Under the pieces are notes generated by a model. It saw only the letters and a program-made list of their open reading frames with translations, was not told where the DNA came from and did no database searches. From assembly GCF_042648365.1 (NCBI RefSeq), contig NZ_JBHRXI010000001.1, positions 372,001 through 436,000 of the forward strand: a stretch of 64,000 bases of DNA. Direction: 5' to 3'. Made by a program: the position numbers and the translations under genes. The number at the start of each line of letters is the position of its first letter. Within the stretch, counting starts at the first letter, position 1. Positions 28,359-37,863 of the stretch are shown in pieces. Source of the DNA: Lutimaribacter_A marinistellae (GTDB lineage Bacteria; Pseudomonadota; Alphaproteobacteria; Rhodobacterales; Rhodobacteraceae).

Positions 28359-28721
28359 TCAGCGAGCCGAGGCGCCAGTCGCCGCTTGCGGCAACCACAT
28401 CTTTTCCAGCTGGTAGAACTCGCGCACCTCGGGGCGGAAAATGTGAACGATCACGTCACCCGTGTCGATCACGACCCAGTCGCCGGCATCCTTGCCCTCG
28501 ACCCGCGCGGTCATCCCGAACTCCTGCTTGATCCGGTCGGTCAGCTTTTCGGCCATGGCCGAAACCTGCCGCGTGGACCGTCCCGACGCGATCACCATGT
28601 GATCTCCGATCGACGATTTCCCGCGCAGGTCGATCTGCACGACGTCTTCGGCCTTGTCATCGGTGAGAGAGGAAAGGATACGCTCAAGCAGCGCCTCGCT
28701 GGTCAGCGGAGTATGGGCCAT
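28359..28721 (-). CDS. rsfS: ribosome silencing factor
   Basis: About 120 residues, an RsfS/Iojap protein that binds ribosomal protein uL14 and blocks subunit joining in starvation. The domain phrases KAEDVVQIDLRGKSSIGDHM, ASGRSTRQVSAMAEKL, GDWVVIDTGDVIVHIFRPEVREFYQLEKMW are complete. The start is uncertain. ATG 28721 has no ribosome-binding site. A clear AGGAGG at 28781-28786 lies 8 nt before an in-frame CTG (28772), which would add 17 residues, and 3 nt before an out-of-frame ATG. The AGGAGG suggests that translation begins upstream of the annotated ATG. Confidence 0.92.
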   Translation of the reverse strand: MAHTPLTSEALLERILSSLTDDKAEDVVQIDLRGKSSIGDHMVIASGRSTRQVSAMAEKLTDRIKQEFGMTARVEGKDAGDWVVIDTGDVIVHIFRPEVREFYQLEKMWLPQAATGASAR

Positions 28722-28875
28722 CACAGCGGCCCCGGTCTGGGCGGACAGTGCCGCCTCGGTCTGAAGTGACAGGACATCGTCCTCCTATACAACGCGCCGC
28801 CAATGCCCCGGCGCTGGGATACCCGGAAAATAGCAACTGGACTGTAACAATTCAATCACCAGCGCCGAAGAACGC

Positions 28876-30213
28876 TCAACCCTGCGGCGCGGTTCCATCA
28901 CTTTGCGCTCCGCCCACAAGCCGCACCTCACGTTGCGGGAACGGGATCGAGATTCCATGCTCGTGAAAGGTGTCCCAGAGAGCCAGATAGACATTGCCCC
29001 GGATATTGGTCAGGCCCGCCGTCGGGTCCGAGATCCAGAACCGCAGGATATAGTCCACGCTGCTGTCGCCGAAACCGACGATGTGGCAGACGGGCGCGTT
29101 CGGCTGTACCAACACGCGCTTGACGCCCTTCGCCGCCTCGATGGCCAGCCTGCGCACCTTGTGCGGGTCGTCGTGGTAGGAAGCTCCGAAATAGATATCC
29201 AGCCGGACGTAATCGTCGGAATGGGTCCAGTTCACCACCTGGCTGGTGATGAGATCTTCATTGGGGATCAGGTATTCCTTGCCATCCCGCGTGATGACCG
29301 ACACGTATCTCGCGCCCAACGAATTGATCCAACCAAACGTTTCTCCCAAAGAGATCACGTCGCCCGGCTTGATCGACCGGTCCAGCAGGATGATGATTCC
29401 GGAAACGAGGTTTGAAACGACCTTTTGCAGGCCGAAACCGATGCCGACCCCCACGGCACCCGAGATCAGCGCAAGGCCAGTCAGATCGAACCCCAGCGCG
29501 CGAATGCCAACAAGCACGACAATCCCGTAGAACAGTACCTGGATAGCCTTGATCGTCAAAACCCGCATCGAGGGCGAGATATCCTCGTTCCGGTGCAGCC
29601 CGGCGGCAGCCGCACGGGTCCCCAACCGCGCAACGGTCAGCAGGATGGCGATAAGCAACAACGCCTTGAGAACCGTCAGGATCGACACCTGGAACGTACC
29701 GATGCCGACGGCGATCCCATCCAGAAACTCTGCTGCGGGCTCAGCCAGGTTCAGCGCCAGAAGCGTGGCATAGGTCAGAAGCGTCCACGAAAACACCCGT
29801 CGGAGCGTCTGGTTCGGCACGAGTCGGGAAATGAAACCAACAGCGAACCATGCGGTCGCCAAGGTGGCCGCAATCCCGATCAGGTAACTGCGCGATGGCC
29901 ACGTAACCTCCTGCATCACCCAGTAAAGCGGCCAGCAGAGCATGACGAAATAGACAAGCGGCAGGCGTCGCAGCAATTGCACCAACAGGCGAAGCTGCCA
30001 TTTCTGCCAGCCTTCGCCGGCGCGGATCCACCGCTCCAGCGGAGCCGAGGTAACGAAGCGCAACACATAGGAAAGTGCCACAAGGCCCAGAAGGATCAAT
30101 ATCTGGTATTGGCGCCAGCCCGGCGTCGTCACCATCTCTCCGATCTGCGTCGCCGTATCGGTCGCCGCGGCCAGCAGTTCGGTCAGTGTCGTGCCGATAT
30201 CCTGACCTTCCAT
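28876..30213 (-). CDS. MscS-family mechanosensitive ion channel
   Basis: A 445-residue small-conductance mechanosensitive channel. Five to six membrane helices precede the pore helix TM3 (GAVGVGIGFGLQKVVSNLVSG) and the beta domain (RSIKPGDVISLGETFGWI, GARYVSVITRDGKEYLIPNEDLI, VVNWTHSDDYVRL). It is larger than E. coli MscS (286 residues), like the intermediate YbdG/YnaI group, with the extra helices at the N-terminus. ATG 30213 has AGGAGG 6 nt upstream. It probably releases solutes on osmotic downshock. Confidence 0.92.
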   Translation of the reverse strand: MEGQDIGTTLTELLAAATDTATQIGEMVTTPGWRQYQILILLGLVALSYVLRFVTSAPLERWIRAGEGWQKWQLRLLVQLLRRLPLVYFVMLCWPLYWVMQEVTWPSRSYLIGIAATLATAWFAVGFISRLVPNQTLRRVFSWTLLTYATLLALNLAEPAAEFLDGIAVGIGTFQVSILTVLKALLLIAILLTVARLGTRAAAAGLHRNEDISPSMRVLTIKAIQVLFYGIVVLVGIRALGFDLTGLALISGAVGVGIGFGLQKVVSNLVSGIIILLDRSIKPGDVISLGETFGWINSLGARYVSVITRDGKEYLIPNEDLITSQVVNWTHSDDYVRLDIYFGASYHDDPHKVRRLAIEAAKGVKRVLVQPNAPVCHIVGFGDSSVDYILRFWISDPTAGLTNIRGNVYLALWDTFHEHGISIPFPQREVRLVGGAQSDGTAPQG

Positions 30214-30328
30214 CACGTACCTCCTGCCTTTCAACGTGACAGGATTTCCGCCGGGGACAAGTGCAGCCGCTGCAACCTGCGTTGCCGGAACGCTTGAATG
30301 ACGCGCGCCATCCGGTTAGTTGGAGCGC

Positions 30329-30427
30329 ATGGAATCCGTTTACGCCTCGACCATCTCTCTTCAGGACCGCGCCCGCCTTCGCGAACGGTTCTTCGGGGCT
30401 GCCCGCACGGTGCTGGCCCGCCTATGA
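30329..30427 (+). CDS. possible 32-residue small protein upstream of leuC
   Basis: An ATG-TGA frame of 33 codons with protein-like codon use (starts MESVYASTISLQDRARLRER, ends FFGAARTVLARL), amphipathic and Arg-rich, preceded by a GGAG only 3 nt from the ATG. It lies 53 nt before leuC in the 267-nt gap after the mechanosensitive channel gene. It has no run of Leu codons, so it is not a classical leucine attenuation peptide. Nothing else was recognised in this gap. Confidence 0.3.
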   Translation: MESVYASTISLQDRARLRERFFGAARTVLARL

Positions 30428-30480
30428 GCGGCAACCAGCCATCACGCCAGCTTTTTCCATAAGAAAACGGGAGAGGACCG

Positions 30481-31920
30481 ATGTCCCCCAAGACGCTCTA
30501 CGACAAGATCTGGGATGCCCATGTCGCCCACGAGGCCGATGACGGCACCTGCCTTCTGTATATCGACCGCCATCTCGTACACGAGGTGACGAGTCCGCAG
30601 GCCTTCGAAGGGCTGCGTATGGCGGGCCGCAAGGTGCACGCGCCGGACAAGACAATCGCCGTTCCGGACCACAACGTGCCGACCACCGAGGGGCGCGAAA
30701 ACCCCGAACAGATGCCGGAAGACAGCCGTATCCAGGTGGCGGCGCTGGACAAGAACGCCAAGGATTTCGGCATTCATTACTACCCGGTGAGCGACATCCG
30801 CCAGGGTATCGTACACATCGTCGGACCGGAACAGGGCTGGACCCTGCCGGGCATGACGGTGGTCTGCGGCGACAGCCACACCGCCACGCACGGCGCATTC
30901 GGCGCACTGGCCCACGGCATCGGGACGTCCGAGGTCGAGCATGTGCTGGCCACGCAAACGTTGATCCAGAAGAAATCCAAGAACATGAAGGTCGAGATCA
31001 CCGGCAAGTTGCAGCCCGGCGTCACGGCCAAGGACATCACCCTTGCCATCATCGGCGAAACCGGCACCGCGGGCGGCACCGGCTACGTGATCGAGTATTG
31101 CGGCGAGGCCATCCGCTCCCTCTCGATGGAGGGGCGCATGACGGTTTGCAACATGGCTATCGAGGGTGGCGCGCGGGCTGGCCTGATCGCGCCCGACGAA
31201 ACGACCTTTGAATATGTCAAGGGCCGCCCTCATGCCCCGAAAGGTGCGCAATGGGAAGCCGCGTTGAACTGGTGGAAAACCCTCTACTCCGACGACGACG
31301 CCCATTGGGACAAGGTGATCACCCTGCGCGGAGAGGATATCGCACCCGTGGTGACATGGGGCACGTCGCCCGAGGATGTGCTGCCGATCACCTCCACCGT
31401 CCCTGCCCCCGAGGATTTCCAGGGCGGCAAGGTCGAGGCGGCGCGCCGTTCGCTTGACTACATGGGGTTGAAGCCCGGCACACCGCTCAGCGAGATCGAA
31501 ATCGACACCGTGTTCATCGGATCCTGCACCAACGGTCGGATCGAAGATCTGCGCGCCGCGGCCCAGATCCTGAAGGGCAAGAAAATCAAGGACGGCATGC
31601 GCGCAATGGTCGTGCCCGGGTCTGGCCTGGTGCGTGCGCAGGCCGAAGAAGAAGGCCTTGCCGATATCTTCAAGGATGCGGGCTTTGAATGGCGATTGGC
31701 TGGCTGTTCGATGTGTCTGGCCATGAATCCGGACCAGCTTGCACCCGGCGAACGGTGCGCGGCGACCTCGAACCGGAACTTCGAAGGGCGTCAGGGTCGT
31801 GGCGGGCGTACGCATCTGCTGAGCCCTGCGATGGCAGCAGCGGCGGCGATCACCGGGCGCCTGACCGATGTCCGCGAAATCATGGCGCAGCAGCCGGAGG
31901 CGATGCACGGCGATGCTTGA
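30481..31920 (+). CDS. leuC: 3-isopropylmalate dehydratase large subunit
   Basis: A 479-residue aconitase-family subunit that, with LeuD, isomerises 2- to 3-isopropylmalate in leucine synthesis. The [4Fe-4S] ligands are Cys349 (GSCTNGR), Cys409 and Cys412 ([12 protein letters not shown]). Other blocks are [48 protein letters not shown] and [17 protein letters not shown] sequence. GGGAGAGG precedes the ATG. Unlike compact leuCD operons, here leuD follows only after a methyltransferase and an HdeD-like gene. Confidence 0.97.
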   Translation: MSPKTLYDKIWDAHVAHEADDGTCLLYIDRHLVHEVTSPQAFEGLRMAGRKVHAPDKTIAVPDHNVPTTEGRENPEQMPEDSRIQVAALDKNAKDFGIHYYPVSDIRQGIVHIVGPEQGWTLPGMTVVCGDSHTATHGAFGALAHGIGTSEVEHVLATQTLIQKKSKNMKVEITGKLQPGVTAKDITLAIIGETGTAGGTGYVIEYCGEAIRSLSMEGRMTVCNMAIEGGARAGLIAPDETTFEYVKGRPHAPKGAQWEAALNWWKTLYSDDDAHWDKVITLRGEDIAPVVTWGTSPEDVLPITSTVPAPEDFQGGKVEAARRSLDYMGLKPGTPLSEIEIDTVFIGSCTNGRIEDLRAAAQILKGKKIKDGMRAMVVPGSGLVRAQAEEEGLADIFKDAGFEWRLAGCSMCLAMNPDQLAPGERCAATSNRNFEGRQGRGGRTHLLSPAMAAAAAITGRLTDVREIMAQQPEAMHGDA

Positions 31921-32731
31921 GAGGTTGCGGCGGGCGCTTTACAGGCGCCTGCGCGCCAACGCAAAGCCGGTGCCTGAAGCTCAGTCCAAACCAGCGGAAA
32001 CGCCCAAGCCGGTCTATTCGGCCCCAGGCTATTGCCCTGCCTGCGAGCGGGAAACGACGTTCACGGCCTACAAGCCCGGCCTGCGCGGCGCATTGCACTG
32101 TCTTCACTGCAAATCGGTTCCACGCGAACGGGCGTTGGGCCGTGCCCTTGCGCAGTATGTGCCCGACTGGCGCGATATGGCGATCCACGAATGCTCTCCG
32201 GCGCCGCGCGGCGTGTCTGCCCATATGGAAGCTGAATGCAGCGATTACACCCCGACGCAATTCTATCCTGCGGAACCGCTTGGACAGGTGCACAAGGGAT
32301 TTCGCAATGAGAACATGGAGAAGCTGACATTTGCGGACGAGCGTTTCGACCTGCATGTCCATCTCGACGTCATGGAACACGTCAACCATCCGGACCGGTG
32401 TTTTGCCGAAATGGCACGCACACTCAAACCGGGCGGTCGGGTGATCTTTACGACGCCTGTCGACATGAACAGGGCAAAAAGCGAACGCCGCGCGCTCTAT
32501 ACAGAGGATGGTGTTCAGCACCTCGCACCGCCGGAGTATCACGGCAATCCCGCGTCGGATGAGGGGGCGTTGGTCACCTTTCTTTTCGGCGCGGACTTCC
32601 CGGATCGGCTACAGGAATGGGCCCCGGCCTTTGACGTGGAAATGCAGAACACGCCTGACAAGCATCTCGGCATCCTCGGCAGCCATCTCGAGGTGTTCAT
32701 CCTGACGAAGAGGCCGGAACATGTCGGTTGA
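31913..32731 (+). CDS. SAM-dependent methyltransferase-like protein with N-terminal zinc-ribbon-like motif
   Basis: A 272-residue protein whose ATG lies inside the 3' end of leuC (8-nt overlap), so it is translationally coupled. A Cys-x2-Cys pair (YCPACERE) and a second pair (LHCLHCKS) about 23 residues later form a likely zinc ribbon. The rest follows class I methyltransferase order, with a good motif IV ([13 protein letters not shown]) and post-motif ([12 protein letters not shown]). Motif I is degenerate: [10 protein letters not shown] replaces the usual E-x-G-x-G-x-G loop, so SAM binding may be altered. The substrate is unknown. Its retention inside the leu locus is notable. Confidence 0.8.
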   Translation: MLERLRRALYRRLRANAKPVPEAQSKPAETPKPVYSAPGYCPACERETTFTAYKPGLRGALHCLHCKSVPRERALGRALAQYVPDWRDMAIHECSPAPRGVSAHMEAECSDYTPTQFYPAEPLGQVHKGFRNENMEKLTFADERFDLHVHLDVMEHVNHPDRCFAEMARTLKPGGRVIFTTPVDMNRAKSERRALYTEDGVQHLAPPEYHGNPASDEGALVTFLFGADFPDRLQEWAPAFDVEMQNTPDKHLGILGSHLEVFILTKRPEHVG

Positions 32732-32832
32732 TTCAGCCACAAAGCCCAGCAGCTTTCACGCGAAAGCTGACAGCTACGCGCCGATTGATGTAAGCTATCC
32801 CCATCGCTTTACTTTTTTGAGGTGTAGGGACA

Positions 32833-33372
32833 ATGAGCGACTGGCTGAAACTATTATTGCTGGGCATCCTTTCAGTGGTGTTCGGGATCGTGATCCTCGG
32901 AGCGCCGGTGGTGGCATCCGTGGCGATTACAACACTGACGGGTATTCTGCTGCTGATCGGCGGCGGCGCCCAAATCGTCGGCGGCTTTACCGTCGAGGGT
33001 GCCTGGGGCAAAATTTTCGCGATCATCATGGGCATCGTGATGGCGTTGTTGGGTTGGTCGTTCCTGTCGAACCCACTGGCCGGCACGCTGAGCCTGGCCA
33101 TGGTCGTCATGATCCTGTTCGCCGCTGGCGGCATCGCGCGGATCATCCTGTCGTTCCAGATGCGCGGCACACAACTGTTCTGGCCGACGCTGATCTCGGG
33201 CCTGCTGTCACTGGCGCTCGCGGTCTACATCTTCTCGAACGCAACAGCCGGCCTCGCGCTGAGCCTGCTGGGCATCCTCATGGGCATCGAAATGCTCTTC
33301 AACGGGTTCGGCCTGATCTTTGCGGCCTTCTTTGTCAAGCGGAACGGACCCACAGCACAACAACCAACCTAG
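32833..33372 (+). CDS. hdeD: HdeD family (DUF308) membrane protein
   Basis: A 179-residue protein with six predicted membrane helices arranged as three similar two-helix units, the DUF308/HdeD architecture. Phrases such as GILSVVFGIVILGAP, TGILLLIGGGAQIVGG and GILMGIEMLFNGFGLI match the family. E. coli HdeD helps survive acid at high cell density; the role in Alphaproteobacteria is not established. AGGTG lies upstream of the ATG. It lies between the methyltransferase and leuD with gaps of 101 and 41 nt. Confidence 0.85.
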   Translation: MSDWLKLLLLGILSVVFGIVILGAPVVASVAITTLTGILLLIGGGAQIVGGFTVEGAWGKIFAIIMGIVMALLGWSFLSNPLAGTLSLAMVVMILFAAGGIARIILSFQMRGTQLFWPTLISGLLSLALAVYIFSNATAGLALSLLGILMGIEMLFNGFGLIFAAFFVKRNGPTAQQPT

Positions 33373-33413
33373 ACGGTGCGGGGCTGCGGCCTTTCCCGTC
33401 GGAGTGAACGAAA

Positions 33414-34019
33414 ATGGACAAATTCGAAAAACTCACCGGGGTCGCGGCCCCCATGCCGCTGGTCAACATCGACACGGACATGATCATCCCCAAGCAATTC
33501 CTGAAGACCGTCAAGCGGTCCGGGCTGGGGGTAAACCTGTTCGACGAAATGCGCTATGACGACAACGGGAACGAGATCCCCGATTTCGTGCTGAACAAAG
33601 CGCAGTACCGCAATGCCGAAATCCTGATCGCGGGCGACAATTTCGGCTGCGGATCCTCGCGTGAACACGCGCCCTGGGCGCTCAAGGATTTCGGCATCAA
33701 GTGCATCGTCTCGACGAGCTTTGCCGATATCTTCTTCAACAATTGCTTCAAGAACGGAATTCTGCCGATCGTTCAGCCGCAAGAGGTTGTCGATACGCTG
33801 ATGGCCGATGCGGAAAAAGGAGAAAATGCCCGCATGACCATCGACCTCGAAGCGCAGGAGATCACCACCTCGGATGGCGAGGTTTTTTCGTTCGAGATCG
33901 ACAGTTTCCGCAAGCACTGCTTGCTCAACGGCTTGGACGATATCGGCCTGACCATGGAGAAGGCCCCTGCAATCGAAGCCTTCGAGGCCAAGGCATCACA
34001 GGAACGCCCCTGGGTCTGA
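33414..34019 (+). CDS. leuD: 3-isopropylmalate dehydratase small subunit
   Basis: A 201-residue LeuD, the swivelling domain partner of LeuC. Family blocks are [41 protein letters not shown] and the [13 protein letters not shown] loop. Length is normal. It is followed by a good intrinsic terminator and then by degraded insertion-sequence DNA. Confidence 0.97.
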   Translation: MDKFEKLTGVAAPMPLVNIDTDMIIPKQFLKTVKRSGLGVNLFDEMRYDDNGNEIPDFVLNKAQYRNAEILIAGDNFGCGSSREHAPWALKDFGIKCIVSTSFADIFFNNCFKNGILPIVQPQEVVDTLMADAEKGENARMTIDLEAQEITTSDGEVFSFEIDSFRKHCLLNGLDDIGLTMEKAPAIEAFEAKASQERPWV

Positions 34020-34042
34020 CCCGGCAGCATTCCACCGAACAG

Positions 34043-34070
34043 GGCCGTACCCAAAGGGTGCGGCCTTTTT
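34043..34070 (+). terminator. intrinsic terminator of the leuC-leuD transcript
   Basis: A 10-bp stem GGCCGTACCC / GGGTGCGGCC (one T-G pair) with an AAA loop, followed by five T residues, 23 nt after the leuD stop. Confidence 0.88.
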
Positions 34071-34099
34071 CACGCCGCGACCTGCCTTAATTTCCGGAA

Positions 34100-34126
34100 G
34101 TGTCCGCAAATCGTGTTGGTGCGCTT
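34100..34126 (+). repeat. island-edge repeat, copy A
   Basis: Begins GTGTCCGCAAATCGTGTTGG and points into the island. It is identical to copy C at 23 of 27 positions once reverse-complemented. It lies 30 nt after the leuD terminator and just before the IS1595-type remnant. Confidence 0.6.
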
Positions 34127-34169
34127 CGGTGTTTCGCAAAGAAGCCTATTTAGCAACGCCTTTTTTGCG

Positions 34170-35085
34170 GCGGATACCCATGCTGCAGCACGACTTTCGC
34201 CGTTTCCTCGATACCCTCGGAGATCGAAGCACGGTCAAGCCGAGATCAAAAGCGCCCCTTCTGCGGCGAAGAGCGCCGCCAGAAATGGGGTCGCACGTGG
34301 ACCAAGCTCCAGCGCTACCGCTGCATTGGCGCCGGAAGACCTACTCGGGCAGAACGGGCAGCCTCACCGGCCGCATCCATCGCCCAGACCTGTTCATGGT
34401 CCCCCTACGGGACGTGCTCGGCACCTCTGCACCGCAGTCAGTGCGCAGGCTCGCGCGGCGTCTCGGGGTCAACAAACACACGGTCTGGCGCTGGCGCATG
34501 CGGGTGTTCACCATCATCGAGAGCCGCTCAGCCATGAGTTTCTCTGGGATGGTGGAAGCGGATGAGAGCTACCAACGGGAGTCGCGCAAGGGTTCTCGCG
34601 AATGGTTCCGGCACATCGCAGATCCGAAGAAGCTCCCACCGCCGCCCCAGGTGGGAGCACTTCACCACGCGAGGGCCGAAGATGATGCGAGGCCTTTCGA
34701 AGTGACAACTCCCCATTCTAACCGTCGCTGACCGCGGCGGAGCGCTCCTTTTCGGCCGCCTGCCTGATCGCAAAGGCGTGACGCTGGAGCGGGCCATGAA
34801 GCCGCTGGTACCGAGGGATGCAGTGCTCTGCACGGACGGCGCCAACGGCTACAAAAGTCTCGCAACAGCGAAAAAGATCGAACACTTTATGATCGGTAGC
34901 AAGGCTGGCACGCGCGTCGCCTCAGGCTGCTATCACATCCAAAACGTAAACTCGCTACTTGCCCGCTAAAAAACCTAATCAAGCCTTTCTGTGGACCTGC
35001 GTCGAAGAATCTCAATGGCTACATTCGCTGGCTGGAAGTGCGACTGGCGGGTATGCGTCCGGCAGATATTATCCACGCATCGTAA
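34170..35085 (+). pseudogene. IS1595-family (ISXO2-like) transposase, frameshifted remnant
   Basis: Transposase similarity is spread over three frames. A zinc-ribbon part (FCGEERRQKWGRT, LQRYRC) lies near 34255-34325. The frame shifts, then KTYSGRTG, FMVPLRDVLG, LARRLGVNKHTVWRWRMRV and the first catalytic segment MVEADESYQRESRKGSREW follow to about 34650. A second shift and an in-frame TGA (in LSK*QLPILTVADRGG) come next, then DRKGVTLERAMKPL, DGANGYKSLA and, after another break, FCGPASKNLNGYIRWLEVRL and the end ADIIHAS with TAA at 35083. The DDE-type core is present but cannot be translated as one protein. Confidence 0.75.
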
Positions 35086-35227
35086 GCCTAGCGCCCCGCA
35101 GAGGTCCGCTTCGAGCCCAAAGCGGTCCAAGGTGTATCATCGGGCATCTTGCCTCAGATCAAAGCAGAGATGGTAGTGCAGCCTCTATTTCTGAACCACC
35201 GATTTCTTTGTGGGAGGAAGAGAAACT

Positions 35228-37330
35228 ATGGCTACCAGACGTGATTTCATTAAGTCGGTACCGGCGATGGGGGCCGCATTTGCCGTCGCACCCACGTTCG
35301 TTTCCGAAGAAGGTTCGGCACATGCGCAAAGCGTATCACCTGCCGACGGGCATTTTCATCCCAAGGGCAAAGCTCCCACGGAACACACGCTGAAAATCCT
35401 TGCCGAGGCACGTGAGGCGCTGCCGTTCTCGGACACGCGCGATTTCGATGAGCAGGCGCGCGGGTTCATCGCACCGATGCCCGAGGACACGATAATGGCA
35501 GATGCGGGCAACATTGCCTGGGACATGGCGAGCTTCCGGTTTTTCGACGAGGACAAGGACTGGCCCAGCATCCATCCGTCATTGCAGCGGATTTCACGTC
35601 TGAACCAGAACTATGGCCTCTACGAGGTGATACCCGGCATCTACCAAGTGCGCGGGTTCGACCTGTCGGATGTCTCTTTCGTGCGCGGCGACACCGGCTG
35701 GATCGTGATCGATCCGCTGATCAGTGCCGAAACCGCGCGGGCGGCATGGAACCTGTTTCAGGAGCATATCGGCGACGGCCTGCCTGCGACGGCGGTGATC
35801 TATTCGCATTCGCATGGTGATCACTGGGGCGGCGTGCGTGGCATTGTGGATGAGGCGGACGTGCGCTCCGGCAAGGTCGAGGTCATTGCACCGCGCGACT
35901 TCATGGAATTCACGATCTCGGAAAACGTCTATGCCGGCAATGCGATGAACCGGCGGCTGTCCTATCAGTACGGCCAGCAGTTGCCGATCAACCCGTTCGG
36001 GTTTGCTGGACAGGGGCTGGGGCACCGCGTCTCGCTTGGATCCGTCGGGCTGATTGCGCCCACCCGGATCATCGAGGAGGACATCGAATATCTTGATGTC
36101 GATGGCGTGCGGATGGTGTTCCAGAATACACCCGGAACCGAAGCACCTTCGAACATGAACACCTACATTCCGGGAATGAAGGCGCTGTGGATGGCCGAGA
36201 ACATCACCGGCACGCTGCATAACATTTACACCTTGCGGGGCGCACCTGTGCGCGACCCCCTGCGCTGGTCGAAATACATCTCGCGGGCGCTGCATCTCTT
36301 TGGTGAAGAGGCCGAGGTGATGTTCCAGTCGCACCACTGGCCGCGCTGGGGCAATGACCGGATACAGGAGATCATGCGCGCGCAGCGGGATATGTATGCG
36401 CATTTCAACAATCAGGTGCTGCATTTCGCCAATCAGGGCGTGACGATCAACCAGATCCAGAATGTCTATGAAATGCCAAAGAGCCTTCAGAACGAGTGGC
36501 ATTGCCGCGGCTATCACGGCTCACCTGAGCACAACAGCCGCGGGGTCATTCAGCGGTATCTGGGGTTCTGGGATGCCAACCCTGCAACTCTGATCCCGCC
36601 CTCACCCGAGGACTCGGCCCCGCTCTATGTCGAGATGATGGGCGGGTCGGACAAGATCATCGCCAAGGGCGAGGTGCTCTTTGCCGAAGGCGAATACATG
36701 ATGGCCGCCGAGATCCTGAACCGGTTGTTCCTCGCCGAAACCGACAACCAGCCTGCGCGGGACCTGCTGGCCGATTGCTATGAGCAGCTTGGCTATCAGC
36801 AGGAAAATCCGGGGTTGCGCAACAGCTTCCTGTCGGGGGCCTATGAGCTGCGGTCGGGCATCTCGGATGCGCCGACGGTGAGCTCCTCCAGCCCCGATGT
36901 GATCCGGGCGATGTCGACCGAACTGTTCCTTAACTACCTCGGCATCAAGATGGACAGCCGCAAGGCCGAAGGCATGCGGTTCACCATCAATCTGGTTACA
37001 CCGGACAACGGCGAGAAGTTCATCGTAGAAATGGAGAACGCCACCCTGACAAATATCGAAGGGTATCAGGCCGACAATCCAGACCTGACGCTTGTGATCA
37101 ACCGGTCAGATCTAGAAATGACGATGATGGGTGCGGTTGAGCTGGAGCAGCAGATAGTCGACGGCAACGCTGTGATCCAGGGCGATCCGGGCGTGCTGGC
37201 GCAGCTTGCCTCGACGATGGTCGATTTCGATCCGCTGTTCGAAATTCTGCCAGGGACAGCCACGGGAGAGCCGGAGGTGATGGCCTCGAACGCCTATGAG
37301 GCGGTTCCGGGCGCGACTATTCCAGAGTGA
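35228..37330 (+). CDS. sdsA: alkyl/linear sulfatase (SdsA1 type, metallo-beta-lactamase fold), Tat-exported
   Basis: A 700-residue alkylsulfatase that hydrolyses alkyl sulfates such as dodecyl sulfate to alcohol and sulfate. The N-terminus carries a twin-arginine signal (TRRDFIKS, then a hydrophobic stretch ending SAHAQ). The binuclear zinc motif SHSHGDHWGG gives H194, H196, D198, H199. Middle blocks include PGTEAPSNMNTYIP, HHWPRWGNDRI and the dimerisation domain; the last about 120 residues are the SCP2-like alkyl-chain-binding domain (TINLVTPDNGEKFIVEME). GGAGGAAGAG precedes the ATG. It sits between island repeats A and B, so recent acquisition is likely. Confidence 0.93.
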   Translation: MATRRDFIKSVPAMGAAFAVAPTFVSEEGSAHAQSVSPADGHFHPKGKAPTEHTLKILAEAREALPFSDTRDFDEQARGFIAPMPEDTIMADAGNIAWDMASFRFFDEDKDWPSIHPSLQRISRLNQNYGLYEVIPGIYQVRGFDLSDVSFVRGDTGWIVIDPLISAETARAAWNLFQEHIGDGLPATAVIYSHSHGDHWGGVRGIVDEADVRSGKVEVIAPRDFMEFTISENVYAGNAMNRRLSYQYGQQLPINPFGFAGQGLGHRVSLGSVGLIAPTRIIEEDIEYLDVDGVRMVFQNTPGTEAPSNMNTYIPGMKALWMAENITGTLHNIYTLRGAPVRDPLRWSKYISRALHLFGEEAEVMFQSHHWPRWGNDRIQEIMRAQRDMYAHFNNQVLHFANQGVTINQIQNVYEMPKSLQNEWHCRGYHGSPEHNSRGVIQRYLGFWDANPATLIPPSPEDSAPLYVEMMGGSDKIIAKGEVLFAEGEYMMAAEILNRLFLAETDNQPARDLLADCYEQLGYQQENPGLRNSFLSGAYELRSGISDAPTVSSSSPDVIRAMSTELFLNYLGIKMDSRKAEGMRFTINLVTPDNGEKFIVEMENATLTNIEGYQADNPDLTLVINRSDLEMTMMGAVELEQQIVDGNAVIQGDPGVLAQLASTMVDFDPLFEILPGTATGEPEVMASNAYEAVPGATIPE

Positions 37331-37340
37331 TGAATAACGG

Positions 37341-37366
37341 GGTAAGGCGCAGACCGGCGCCTTGCC
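37341..37366 (+). terminator. hairpin after the alkylsulfatase gene
   Basis: A 10-bp stem GGTAAGGCGC / GCGCCTTGCC (one T-G pair) with a 6-nt loop, starting 11 nt after the sdsA stop. No T-run follows, so termination would be weak or Rho-assisted. Confidence 0.45.
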
Positions 37367-37392
37367 TCACACTTGGTATGTCGGCTTCGTCC

Positions 37393-37422
37393 GCATAGCG
37401 GGCCAACACGCTTTGCGGACAC
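37393..37422 (-). repeat. island-edge repeat, copy B at the aminotransferase breakpoint
   Basis: On the minus strand begins GTGTCCGCAAAGCGTGTTGG; 27 of 30 positions equal copy C. Similarity to the aminotransferase stops within 5 nt of its edge, so it marks the breakpoint. It is inverted relative to copy A, so A and B bracket the transposase remnant plus sdsA. Confidence 0.65.
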
Positions 37423-37425
37423 CCC

Positions 37426-37863
37426 CCAATATTTTATCGCGTGATGCCGCGCGCCGGCGGCCGTCCGGATCGGAACGTAATTGCCATAGGTCGGGGCTTG
37501 CAGCCAAACGGTCGGCAGCTCCGGAAGCGGCGCCAGAAGGTCGGCCATGACACGCAGCGCGACCGCACCGCCCGATGTCTGCGCGGCCACCCAGCCCGTG
37601 TTGTAGGTGTCCCCGAAGATTTCCCGCCCCAACAGGCTGCAATACTCCGCATCTCCGGTCAGGGCGAGGTAGGCCTTGCTGGTCTGGGTTTCGATCAGCT
37701 GCTGTTCGGCCAGCTTCACGGCCTCCAGAACCGGTGTGCGCCTTTGTTCATCCTCGTAGATTCCGAAGGTCAGGTTCAGCTTTTCCCGGCGCGGGTCTTG
37801 CGCGAACAAGTCGGCGCCGATCATGATCGGATCGATGGGATAGTCTTCGACTTTCTCGAACAT
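37426..37863 (-). pseudogene. aspartate/aromatic aminotransferase, truncated at residue 146
   Basis: The ATG at 37863 opens a class I aminotransferase (MFEKVEDYPIDPIMIGADLF, LNLTFGIYEDEQRRTPVLEAV, AQTSGGAVALRVMADLL, APTYGNYVPI) that follows the intact paralogue at 9082-10266 up to about residue 145 of 394. After KYW the frame enters repeat copy B and unrelated sequence until a stop at 37294, antisense to the end of sdsA. The PLP lysine and most of the fold are missing. Its start shares one base with the proC stop, so it was the last gene of the adh-proC-aminotransferase operon before disruption. Confidence 0.85.
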
